Positions 1-7,108 of a stretch of 15,005 bases of DNA are shown piece after piece. How positions within the stretch are numbered: the first letter of the stretch is position 1; each line of letters begins with the position of its first letter. Below the pieces are notes generated by a model that saw nothing but the letters and a program-made list of their open reading frames with translations, was not told the DNA's origin and did no database searches. The stretch comes from Clostridia bacterium. GTDB lineage: Bacteria > Bacillota_E > SLMV01 > PUMD01. Location of the stretch: NCBI GenBank assembly GCA_003562655.1, contig PWUC01000206.1, positions 1 to 15,005 on the forward strand. The letters are read 5' to 3'. The translations under genes and the position numbers were made by a program.

Positions 1-646
1 GCCTCGACAATCCACCTGGGTTACCCGGCGGTCGATGGGTCGAGACCACGGGAGCCATGTTCTCTGACAACCCGGCAGCCCGAGCCCGCCCCCGGGCAAA
101 GATCTCACGGAGGCCCGGCAAGGCGGCCTCGCGGTCCGATGAGCCCAGCAGATGGCAGATGATGGATGCCGGTGAAGGCAAAAACTCAGTTCCCTTTGTA
201 GTGAGAAGTGAGGAGGGAATCTTCCCGTGCGTTGCTCATGATACACAGACCGACCGACACCGGTGAGAGCTGCTCCGCATGGCACGACATCGCCCGGTTC
301 AACGAGCATGCCGCGCGCCTTTGACCTGCAGGATCCAACGTCCCCCATTCCGGGTCCAAATACAGGGAGCAGATCTCACAGCGATTACCCCAGGAAAGGC
401 CCCTGCCCGGGGCCCTCGTCGGGGAGGAGGAGGTGAAGTCCACCGGGCCGGGGTCCGGCCGGAGGAGACGACCCCGCGCCCAGTTCGGAGGGCGACGAGC
501 CACCCTGTCTCCCTGTTGGACCCGGCGACGGCTTCCGCGCACATGGCAGCGAGGAGGGCACCCCCGGGCCTTGGGGTGTTTTGCCCGACCATTACGGGCA
601 AGGTACCTACCGGGTGACCACTTACACGTTGCGGGAGGAATCAAAG
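1..646. other. No recognisable gene
   Basis: Open frames exist on both strands, as expected in GC-rich DNA, but none has a recognisable domain or a convincing ribosome site. One plus-strand frame stays open from 437 into the hsp20 start and reads HGSEEGTPGPWGVLPDHYG around 548-604; its composition is protein-like, but I cannot assign it to a family. A 7+7 bp palindrome lies at 581-601. Confidence 0.5.
581..601. promoter_or_regulatory. Palindrome upstream of hsp20
   Basis: Perfect inverted repeat TTGCCCG, 7-nt spacer, CGGGCAA, ending 45 nt before the hsp20 ATG. It could be an operator or a short RNA hairpin. It is not the CIRCE element (TTAGCACTC-N9-GAGTGCTAA) known from other heat-shock genes. 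Confidence 0.35.
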
Positions 647-1060
647 ATGCGCTATGAACTGCCAGGAGATCCCCTTCAAAGAAGAAATCTGTTCCCGGGA
701 GAACTCGATGATGCCCACACCTGAGGCGCCATCCTGGGTCCGCCGTTGGCGGATCTCGAAGACATGGGCGACCGTTATCAGCTGGTGGCCGAGGTCCCGG
801 GTGTGAACAGGCAGGACCTCAACATCCACGTCACCGAGACGTCCGTCAGCCTGCAGGCCGCACAGCAGTACCGGGAGGAAACGCGAGAGGGCAACTATCT
901 GAGAAGGGAGAGGCGCCGGGGCAGCTTCCGGCGAACGTTCTCGCTCCCCTCACCCGTTTCGCCCGAGGAGGCCCGTGCCAGGTTTGACAATGGAATCCTG
1001 ATCGTAGACCTGCCCAAGGAAGGTCGCGGTCGGGGCAGGGATCTGCAGATCGAGGGATGA
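647..1060 (+). pseudogene. Hsp20/alpha-crystallin small heat-shock protein, frameshifted near the N-terminus
   Basis: Small heat-shock proteins bind unfolding proteins and hold them for refolding. The ATG at 647 follows a strong GGGAGGA site (632-638) and begins MRYELPGDPLQRRNLFPGEL, typical of bacterial Hsp20 N-termini. That frame stops at TGA 722-724. The next expected segment, MPTPEAPSWV, lies in another frame (711-740). The first frame resumes at about 740 (PPLADLEDMGDRYQLVAEVPGV) and stays open to the stop at 1058. The alpha-crystallin core is complete, including EVPGV, a YLRRERRRGSFRRTF stretch and the C-terminal ARFDNGILIVDLPK strand. A TTG at 746 could start a 104-residue core-only protein but has no good ribosome site. 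Two compensating indels, or two assembly errors, explain the pattern. Family assignment is sure; whether a working protein is made is not. Confidence 0.85.
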
Positions 1061-1195
1061 CGCAGGCGCCGGCAACGCCGGGACACTCCACGAAATTCCC
1101 ATGGTCGAGTCACCCCGGGTGCCGCGTCCCACAGGTGACGCCTTCAGATCCCAAACGAAGGCCGGACGCTGAGGATGCACGCGAAAAGCCGCGAA

Positions 1196-1236
1196 CCGGG
1201 GCTTCCCGCAGGAGACCCTCCCGCGAAAAGCCCCGG
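1196..1236 (-). terminator. Candidate terminator after nrdJ
   Basis: Inverted repeat CCGGGGCTT (1196-1204) and AAGCCCCGG (1228-1236) begins 8 nt beyond the nrdJ stop. The loop is 23 nt and no clear U-tract follows on the minus strand. An 11-nt direct repeat CGCGAAAAGCC (1180-1190 and 1222-1232) overlaps it. It lies between the convergent hsp20 and nrdJ genes. Confidence 0.4.
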
Positions 1237-1243
1237 GCGTGCC

Positions 1244-3817
1244 TCAGCATTCCGTGTAGCCACAGGCCGCGCAGGACACACATCCCTCCTGGTAGATCAC
1301 CGCGTTGACACCACAGGCGGGACAGAGGGCATACTTCTGGTCTCCGGTGGGCTCCCCGCCCGACGCCCGGGGCGGATTCGGCTTTCTGGCAGCCAGGTCG
1401 GCCAGGTCCAACTGGGTCAGGTCGTCACCGCCGGCATCATCGTCGTCTGCCAGATACGAATCTGACTCGATGAACTCCCCAATGAACTGACCGATGGCAT
1501 CGGGAACCGACCGCACCCGGTTGGGGCCAAATCCAACGGAGCGGCTCCCCCCGATCCCGATCAGCTGATCCGCAACGACTCGAGGATCCACACCGCACCG
1601 AAAAGCCAGGGAAATCAGGCGCGCAATGGCCTCTGTGAAGGCCGCGACATCACTGCCCGCCTTGCCGATCAGGGCGAAGAGCTCGAAGGGATGGGTTCTG
1701 TGCATGTTGAGAGTCAGGAAGAGATTGCCCATGGGCGTCGCCTTGCGGACCGTGATCCCGCGGAGCCTGCTGGTGCGGGAGACCGGCCTTACGGTCCCCC
1801 ATTCAACACCGGACCTGGCGGGCACCTCCTCTTCCTTCTTCCCGTCCTCCTCCCCGCCCACCACCAGGACCTGCCCCTCGCGGCTGCCCACACGGTAGAC
1901 CGTCAGCCCCTTGCATCCCATCTCATAGGCCTGCCTGAAGGCCAGCGATATGTCTTCCCTGGAGGTCTCCTGCGGGAAGTTGATGGTCTTGCTGACGGCA
2001 TTGTCCGTGTGCGTTTGAAAGGCCGCCTGCATTTTGATATGCCAGCGGGGACTGATGTCAAGGGCGGTCACAAAGACCCTTCTAACATGCTCAGGAACAT
2101 CTCGCCGGGATTGCAGAGATTCGCCACCCGCAAGGCTGGTCATCAGTTCCTCCGAATGGAAGCCGCCGGCCCTGGCCACGTCCTCGAACACGCCGTTGAC
2201 CTCAACGAGCTTCTCGCCGTCCAGCACGTGACGCGTGAAGGCGATGCTAAACAGCGGCTCCACTCCACTACTGGTGCCTCCAATTATGCTTATGGTGCCG
2301 GTGGGAGCGATGGTCGTGGTGGTGGCATTGCGCAGCGGGAAGTTCCTCTCGGCATAGACACTCTTCTCGTAGTCGGGAAACACGCCCCGGTCCCCGGCAA
2401 GGATGCGGCTGGCCTTCTTGGACTCGTCATCGATGAAACCCATGACCTCCAGGGCCAACGAGACAGCCTCCTCGCTGTCGTAGGGAATGCCCAGTTTCAG
2501 AAGCATCTCGGCCCATCCCATGACCCCGAGGCCGATCTTTCTGCTGGCTCGGGTCATCGTACCGATTTCCTCCACCGGATACCTGTTGGCATCGATGACA
2601 TTGTCGAGGAAATGGACGGCGAGATGAACGGTCTTCGCGAGGGCATCCCACCTTATCTGATCCCTGAACTCCGGGAGCTGATCCGGGCTGTCGTACCACC
2701 CCGTGTTTTCCACGAAGGCACTCAGGTTCACGCTGCCGAGATTGCAGCTCTCGTAGGGAAGCAGGGGCTGCTCACCGCAGGGGTTGGTGCTCTCAACCAT
2801 GCCCACCTCCGGGGTGGGATTGTCGGCATTGATGCGATCAAGAAAGACCACCCCGGGTTCGCCGTTCTTCCAGGCCATGTCGGAAAGCAGGTCGAAGATC
2901 TCCTGGGCTGCAATCTCCGTCACCACACTGTCGTCCCGGGGGTTCACCAGGGGATATGAGTCGCCCCGCTCCAGGGCATCGATGAAGGCATCGGTTATGC
3001 CCACCGAAAGGTTGAAGTTTGTTATCGCCTCATTATCCTGCTTGCAGGTGATGAACTCCCTGATGTCAGGATGGTCCACCCGCAGAATGCCCATGTTGGC
3101 GCCTCGCCTGGTTCCGCCCTGTTTCACCGCCTCCGTTGCCGAGTTGAACACCTTCAGAAAGGAGACCGGACCGCTGGCAATTCCCCCGGTGGTGCGGACA
3201 ACATCATTCTTGGGGCGCAGCCGGGTGAAGCTGAAGCCGGTTCCTCCTCCTGATTTATGTATGAGTGCTGCGTTCTTGATGGATTCAAAGATGCTCTCCA
3301 TGCTGTCCTCGATCGGCAGGACAAAACAGGCAGAGAGCTGCTGCAGTTCCCTCCCGGCATTCATCAGGGTGGGAGAGTTGGGCACGAACTCCCTGCTGCT
3401 GATCATCCGGAAGAAAGCCTCCTGCAGCTCCCTGATCTGGGCCCACCGCTCCCGGACCGCCCGGCACACCCCGTCAAAACTGACCTTCATCCGACCCTCC
3501 CTCGCCAGGCGAGAATGGGCCCGCTTCAGGGTCTGCAGATCAAAGAATGTCAGGGACGCCTCATCCATGCTCCCGGATTCAGCTTCGGCGCCCGCCGCCA
3601 CCGTGGCGCCGCCGTCGGGATCATATATGTCCGGCCAGTACAGCACATCAATGGCGGCCACATTCCTGGCCACCCGCTCCAACATCTGGTGCGGGGTCTC
3701 GGTGAAATTCCCCTCACTGTCCCTGGCCAGATACCGTTTCCTCAACACGGTCAGGGCATTCTCGGTCAATCCAAGATCGTCGCCATACTCCATGTTCTCA
3801 AAACTCACTCCTCTCAA
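1244..3817 (-). CDS. nrdJ: Adenosylcobalamin-dependent (class II) ribonucleoside-diphosphate reductase
   Basis: Reduces ribonucleotides to deoxyribonucleotides using vitamin B12 to make the thiyl radical, so it works with or without oxygen. The 857-residue protein has the class II signature: first redox cysteine in LSACFVLP (C164), the glycine-rich HKSGGGTGFSF near 188-197, the catalytic NPCGEQ (C347, with N345 and E349), C358 in ESCNLGSVNL, and APTGTISIIGGTSSGVEP near 504-521. The C-terminus carries the swinging cysteine pairs CPACG and CVSCAACGYTEC (832-857). An acidic linker precedes this tail (DDDDAGGDD). The TTG start overlaps the nrdR stop as TTGA, which suggests translational coupling; GTG four codons in or ATG at codon 9 are alternatives. 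The length fits the long NrdJ form with its extra C-terminal domain. Confidence 0.97.
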   Translation of the reverse strand: MRGVSFENMEYGDDLGLTENALTVLRKRYLARDSEGNFTETPHQMLERVARNVAAIDVLYWPDIYDPDGGATVAAGAEAESGSMDEASLTFFDLQTLKRAHSRLAREGRMKVSFDGVCRAVRERWAQIRELQEAFFRMISSREFVPNSPTLMNAGRELQQLSACFVLPIEDSMESIFESIKNAALIHKSGGGTGFSFTRLRPKNDVVRTTGGIASGPVSFLKVFNSATEAVKQGGTRRGANMGILRVDHPDIREFITCKQDNEAITNFNLSVGITDAFIDALERGDSYPLVNPRDDSVVTEIAAQEIFDLLSDMAWKNGEPGVVFLDRINADNPTPEVGMVESTNPCGEQPLLPYESCNLGSVNLSAFVENTGWYDSPDQLPEFRDQIRWDALAKTVHLAVHFLDNVIDANRYPVEEIGTMTRASRKIGLGVMGWAEMLLKLGIPYDSEEAVSLALEVMGFIDDESKKASRILAGDRGVFPDYEKSVYAERNFPLRNATTTTIAPTGTISIIGGTSSGVEPLFSIAFTRHVLDGEKLVEVNGVFEDVARAGGFHSEELMTSLAGGESLQSRRDVPEHVRRVFVTALDISPRWHIKMQAAFQTHTDNAVSKTINFPQETSREDISLAFRQAYEMGCKGLTVYRVGSREGQVLVVGGEEDGKKEEEVPARSGVEWGTVRPVSRTSRLRGITVRKATPMGNLFLTLNMHRTHPFELFALIGKAGSDVAAFTEAIARLISLAFRCGVDPRVVADQLIGIGGSRSVGFGPNRVRSVPDAIGQFIGEFIESDSYLADDDDAGGDDLTQLDLADLAARKPNPPRASGGEPTGDQKYALCPACGVNAVIYQEGCVSCAACGYTEC

Positions 3818-4293
3818 CGCCTCCCTTCCTCATCTCTGTCTCTGTCTCTGCGCAGCTGGGCCACCTCCCGGTGAAAGGCCTCCACGTCAGCAAACAGCCT
3901 GTACACCGAGGCAAAACGAACATAGGCCACCTCGTCCAGCGTCCGCAGCCTGTCCATGACCCTCTCCCCTACCTCCCTTGAGGTGACCTCCCCGGCGGTA
4001 TCCGCCCTGATCTGATACTCAACATCATTGACCAGGCGCTGGAGTTCATCCATGCTGACGGGCCGCTTCTCGCAGGCCGTGACCACACCTCTGAGAACCT
4101 TGTCGCGCTGAAACATCTCACGCCTGCCATCCCTCTTCTTCACCATGAGAGGCCCCGCGTCAATGCGCTCATAGGTTGTGAACCGTCCCTTGCAGTGAGG
4201 ACACTCCCGCCGGCGGCGCACACAGCGATTCTCCTCCGCCGGTCGTGAGTCCAACACCCGGCTGCCCAACTCGCCACAGTGAGGGCATCTCAC
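3814..4293 (-). CDS. nrdR: NrdR transcriptional repressor of ribonucleotide reductase genes
   Basis: NrdR senses ATP/dATP through an ATP-cone and represses nrd promoters by binding paired NrdR boxes. The 159-residue protein has the N-terminal zinc ribbon with C3, C6, C31 and C34 (MRCPHCGELGSRVLDSRP and ECPHCKGRFTTYER), followed by the ATP-cone starting MVKKRDGRREMFQRDKVLRG (about 50-69). Length matches the family (about 150-160 residues). It is the first gene of a two-gene unit with nrdJ, with overlapping stop and start codons. A sigma70-like promoter and two box-like sites lie just upstream, so autoregulation together with nrdJ is likely. The C-terminal tail RRDRDRDEEGRR is charged and probably disordered. 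Confidence 0.97.
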   Translation of the reverse strand: MRCPHCGELGSRVLDSRPAEENRCVRRRRECPHCKGRFTTYERIDAGPLMVKKRDGRREMFQRDKVLRGVVTACEKRPVSMDELQRLVNDVEYQIRADTAGEVTSREVGERVMDRLRTLDEVAYVRFASVYRLFADVEAFHREVAQLRRDRDRDEEGRR

Positions 4294-4311
4294 CCGAACT
4301 CAGTCCTCTCA

Positions 4312-4327
4312 CCACAAGATATGGGAT
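4312..4327. promoter_or_regulatory. Candidate NrdR box 2
   Basis: CCACAAGATATGGGAT matches the core of the published consensus aCaCwAtATaTwGtgt at about 10 of 16 positions, including C-C-A-ATAT-G. It lies between promoter and nrdR start, 33 bp (about three helical turns) from the other box. Established pairs are usually about 31-32 bp apart. Confidence 0.5.
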
Positions 4328-4344
4328 GATCACAGGGTAATCTA

Positions 4345-4360
4345 ACACTATATGTTGCGG
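4345..4360. promoter_or_regulatory. Candidate NrdR box 1
   Basis: ACACTATATGTTGCGG fits the NrdR consensus over its first 13 positions with one mismatch. It covers the -10 element of the nrdR promoter, where a repressor would block RNA polymerase. Confidence 0.65.
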
Positions 4361-4374
4361 GTGCGCAAGGTCAG
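4347..4374 (-). promoter_or_regulatory. Promoter of nrdR-nrdJ
   Basis: On the minus strand, -35 CTGACC (4369-4374) and -10 TATAGT (4347-4352) are separated by 16 bp. This leaves a leader of roughly 45 nt before the nrdR ATG. The -10 lies inside NrdR box 1. Confidence 0.55.
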
Positions 4375-4407
4375 TTAGAAACTCTAGCCAGGAGTGAGAC
4401 AGGACAG

Positions 4408-5199
4408 TCAGGGGTGGTTTCGACAGGACTCCTCTATCCTCACCGGCAGGCGACCTTCCAACCAGCAACCCCGCCGGGGATCCGACATGATTCGATACGC
4501 ATAGATCTCGACACCCGCCAGGGCCGCGTCCCACAGGGCTCGGGCAAAGGCAGGGTCAACCTCCGCATTGGCAGAGAGCGAAACTGCATCGGGCCGGCAT
4601 ACGGCGAAGACCACGGCGCATCGGTCGCCTTTCGCAGCCAGGGCACAGAGATCTCGCAGATGGCGTCTTCCCCGCTCCGTCGGGGCGTCCGGAAACCGGG
4701 CCTCGGGTCCCCAGGAGGCCGAAACCGTGAGGGTCACCGATTTGACCTCAACCCAGCAGACCTCGGGACCCGAGTTCCGCCCCAGCTGATAATCGAACCG
4801 GCTCGCACCTGCAGACACCTCCCTGCGCATCCGGGTTAGTCCCCAAAACTCCGGAAGCCTGGCCTCCTGCAGCGATCGCGAAAAGACCCGCATCGGCAGC
4901 CGTGAATCCACCAGACTCCATCGGGGCTCCGCCCCATATGGCAGAGCCGCCATGATCAGATCCCAGGACGTCCTGCGGGTGGGCGACCTCCGCTCAGCAA
5001 GGATCACCCTGTTGCCCCGGACCAACAGCTGCGCCAGGCGTCCAGAATTTGCAACGTGCACCTGTTCAGCCTGGCCCGCCACCTCGACCTCGGCGACAAA
5101 GCGGTTGACCCGCCGCAGGAACAGGCCGCAGACCAGCTCCGCGTCGAGGACAACGCCTGAACCCGGTCCCAGGGGGCGGATGCAGTGAATGGGCCGCAT
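4408..5199 (-). CDS. sfsA: SfsA family protein (sugar fermentation stimulation protein homolog)
   Basis: SfsA in E. coli was named for stimulating maltose metabolism and binds DNA; the family has a PD-(D/E)XK nuclease-like core, and its role outside E. coli is not settled. The 263-residue product shows the family core: FVAEVEVAGQAEQVHVANSGR near 34-54, CWVEVKSVTL (E151, K153 of the nuclease-like ExK), the highly typical FPDAPTERGRRHL (169-181), and the C-terminal DPAFARALWDAALAGVEIYAY. The ATG at 5199 was chosen because a GGAG site precedes it and it starts 2 nt after the flavin reductase stop; a longer frame reaching 5325 overlaps that gene and its extra residues look non-homologous. The tight spacing implies one transcript with the flavin reductase. 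Length is slightly above the usual 230-240. Confidence 0.93.
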   Translation of the reverse strand: MRPIHCIRPLGPGSGVVLDAELVCGLFLRRVNRFVAEVEVAGQAEQVHVANSGRLAQLLVRGNRVILAERRSPTRRTSWDLIMAALPYGAEPRWSLVDSRLPMRVFSRSLQEARLPEFWGLTRMRREVSAGASRFDYQLGRNSGPEVCWVEVKSVTLTVSASWGPEARFPDAPTERGRRHLRDLCALAAKGDRCAVVFAVCRPDAVSLSANAEVDPAFARALWDAALAGVEIYAYRIMSDPRRGCWLEGRLPVRIEESCRNHP

Positions 5200-5201
5200 C
5201 G

Positions 5202-5768
5202 TCAGTCTCCGCGCACCGAGAATCCGCCCCTGCCGATCTCCTCGCCGAGCCGGTAGTAACGGCCCTGAGCGTAGGCCACCAGATCCTGGGCGATGACTGA
5301 GAGCACCCCCGATTCGTCGGTCCACTCCTCATCGACGTGAGCTCGTACCACCTCACCGGCGAAGCAGTCATGACTGCCCAGGGACAGGCGGTCGACGACG
5401 CGGCATTCGAGGTTGATCGGGCATTCCTCGATGACGGGTGCGTACTGCAGGACCCCCGCGCTTTTCGCCGTCAGTCCGGTCTCGGCAAACTTGTCGCAGT
5501 CCCGTCCCGAGACCACACCACAGTAGTCTAGGGCCGATAACTGGTCCGGGGTGGGGATATTGACCACAAACTCCCCGCTGTCGATGATCAGGGGGTAGGA
5601 GTAGCGGCTACTCCGAACGCCGATGCCCACCACGGGGGGCTCGGAGGACATCACCCCGACCCAGGCTATGGCTATTATGTTGGCATTGCCGCTGCGGTCG
5701 GCGCAGCTGACCATCACTGCCGGCACAGGATACAAAAAGGTGCCGGCATCAATCTCTTTCTTGGACAT
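5202..5768 (-). CDS. Flavin reductase-like domain protein (flavoredoxin type)
   Basis: Predicted FMN-binding split-barrel protein of the flavin reductase/flavoredoxin family; such proteins reduce flavin with NAD(P)H or shuttle electrons, and the partner here is unknown. The 188-residue product begins DAGTFLYPVPAVMVSCADRSG and continues NIIAIAWVGVMSSEPPVVGIGV and SGEFVVNIPTPDQL (about 66-79), the characteristic FMN-binding core. It ends with the barrel strands HDCFAGEVVRAHVDE and YYRLGEEIGRGGFSVRG. Cysteines at SALDYCGVVSGRDCDKF are common in this subgroup. The ATG at 5768 follows GAGGAGGGAAGGG; an in-frame extension to 5837 would run through the upstream hairpin and into the previous gene, so it is rejected. 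It probably forms an operon with sfsA. Confidence 0.9.
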   Translation of the reverse strand: MSKKEIDAGTFLYPVPAVMVSCADRSGNANIIAIAWVGVMSSEPPVVGIGVRSSRYSYPLIIDSGEFVVNIPTPDQLSALDYCGVVSGRDCDKFAETGLTAKSAGVLQYAPVIEECPINLECRVVDRLSLGSHDCFAGEVVRAHVDEEWTDESGVLSVIAQDLVAYAQGRYYRLGEEIGRGGFSVRGD

Positions 5769-5784
5769 CCCTTCCCTCCTCAAT

Positions 5785-5815
5785 GCCCCGCTCCGGGGAG
5801 TCCCCGGAGCGGGGC
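5785..5815. terminator. 14-bp perfect hairpin between amidohydrolase and flavin reductase genes
   Basis: GCCCCGCTCCGGGG, loop AGT, then the exact reverse complement. It fills the 55-nt gap between the amidohydrolase stop and the flavin reductase ribosome site. No U-tract follows on either strand, so it may be an atypical terminator, an mRNA 3'-end stabiliser or an attenuator. Confidence 0.6.
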
Positions 5816-5823
5816 TGACCGAC

Positions 5824-7008
5824 TCATTCATCCTCAAGCCTGTGTACGATCCTGCCCTCCACCAGGGTCGTGACGCACCTGGTGTAGTTGTGCAGCGGGT
5901 TGCCGTCGAAGATGGCCACGTCGGCGTCCTTGCCGGCCTCGAGACTTCCCACCCGGTCGGCGATGCCCAGCACCTCGGCCGGGTTGATGGTGATCGCCTT
6001 CATGGCATCGTCCTCGGCCATGCCCTCTCGCACCGCGAGGCCCGTCACCACCGGCAGCCACTGGGTGCTGGAGGCGCCGTCCATCTGTATGCAGACCTTG
6101 ACCCCTTCCCTGGCGAGAATCCCGGGGTTGGCCAGGGTCACATCCTTGATCTCCATCTTGCCCCGGGCCATCAACAGGGGGCCGACGATGCAGGGGGCAC
6201 CTTTTTGCGCAAGAATCTCCTTGATCTTGAACCCCTCGGTCACGTGCTCCAGGCTGTAGCGGAGATTGAACTCCTCCGCGATCCGGATGGCGGTCAGAAT
6301 ATCATCGGCCCGGTGACAGTGGATGTGAGCCGACATCTCACCCGTCAGCACCCTGCCCAGGGCCTCCCACTTCAGATCCCTGTCGGGAAGATCGGGCTCC
6401 TCCTCCTTCTCCTCGGCCTTGGCCTTTGCCCTCTCGATCTTGTTCAGGTAATTCTGGGCCGAGACCAGGGCCTCCCTCAGCACCGCTGCGTTGGCCATGC
6501 GGGTTGCCGGGGTCTTGCTCTTGCCGACGCCGTAGACCCGTTTCGGATTCTCACCGAGGGCCATCTTCATACCCTCTGTTCCGGGCATCACCATCTCATC
6601 CACGGTCTTGCCGCTCAGCTTGATGGCGACGCCGGTCCCCCCGATGATGTTCGCGCTCCCGGGCTGCGTGTACACGCAGGTCACACCGGCTCCGAGGACG
6701 TCCGCAAAGGAGGGATCATCGGGATTGAGGGAGTCCACTCCCCGCAGCTGCGGCGTCACCGGGTGTGTGGTCTCATTGCCGTCGGCACTGGCCCAGGTTC
6801 GCGGCTCACCGAAGAGGCCGATGTGGCTGTGCGCATCGATCAGGCCCGGCGTCACCCACTTGCCCGAAGCATCGATGATGTCGGCGCCGGCAGGGACCTC
6901 AACGTCTGTTCCCACTGCGGTGATCTTGCTGCCCTCGATGAGAACCGTGCCCGGCTCAAGCGTAGCCCCGGTCATCGTCAGAACTTTGCCATTGGTAATT
7001 GCGATCAA
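5824..7008 (-). CDS. Imidazolonepropionase-like metal-dependent amidohydrolase
   Basis: Amidohydrolase superfamily member (COG1228-like), a metal-dependent hydrolase of cyclic amides or amino-acid derivatives; the exact substrate cannot be told. The 394-residue protein has an N-terminal beta-sandwich (TNGKVLTMTG...EGSKITAVG), the metal motif GLIDAHSHIG (H60, H62), PGSANIIGGTG near 116-125, AHIHCHRADD (H228, H230, H232), LEHVTEGF (E254, H255) and D310 in QMDGASS. It ends TINPAEVLGIADRVGSLEAGKDADVAIFDG, the standard C-terminal composite site. A charged insert (AKAKAEEKEEEPDLPDRD, 194-211) looks surface-exposed. The start is a TTG at 7008, seven bases after AGGAGGT; the open frame continues upstream through pdxA, but that stretch is a shadow. 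A 100-nt gap separates it from pdxA, so its own promoter is possible. Confidence 0.9.
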   Translation of the reverse strand: MIAITNGKVLTMTGATLEPGTVLIEGSKITAVGTDVEVPAGADIIDASGKWVTPGLIDAHSHIGLFGEPRTWASADGNETTHPVTPQLRGVDSLNPDDPSFADVLGAGVTCVYTQPGSANIIGGTGVAIKLSGKTVDEMVMPGTEGMKMALGENPKRVYGVGKSKTPATRMANAAVLREALVSAQNYLNKIERAKAKAEEKEEEPDLPDRDLKWEALGRVLTGEMSAHIHCHRADDILTAIRIAEEFNLRYSLEHVTEGFKIKEILAQKGAPCIVGPLLMARGKMEIKDVTLANPGILAREGVKVCIQMDGASSTQWLPVVTGLAVREGMAEDDAMKAITINPAEVLGIADRVGSLEAGKDADVAIFDGNPLHNYTRCVTTLVEGRIVHRLEDE

Positions 7009-7108
7009 CTGTTCTACCTCCTCACGACTGGGTGGATGGGCACACAGCTCCCCGGGATTCCGGGAGGAACTGCTGCCCCTGCTGTCACTGTCACTTCGCC
7101 ACCCGAAC

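Noticed and set aside
398..414. GGCCCC-N5-GGGGCC hairpin
   Set aside because: Six pairs in very GC-rich DNA are easily expected by chance, and no gene border is near.
1691..2959. 422-codon plus-strand frame opposite nrdJ
   Set aside because: Antisense shadow of a fully conserved nrdJ; no family features.
2784..3959. 391-codon plus-strand frame opposite nrdJ and nrdR
   Set aside because: Antisense shadow across two conserved minus-strand genes.
5200..5325. N-terminal extension of SfsA
   Set aside because: It overlaps the flavin reductase coding end and lacks family similarity; ATG 5199 has its own ribosome site.
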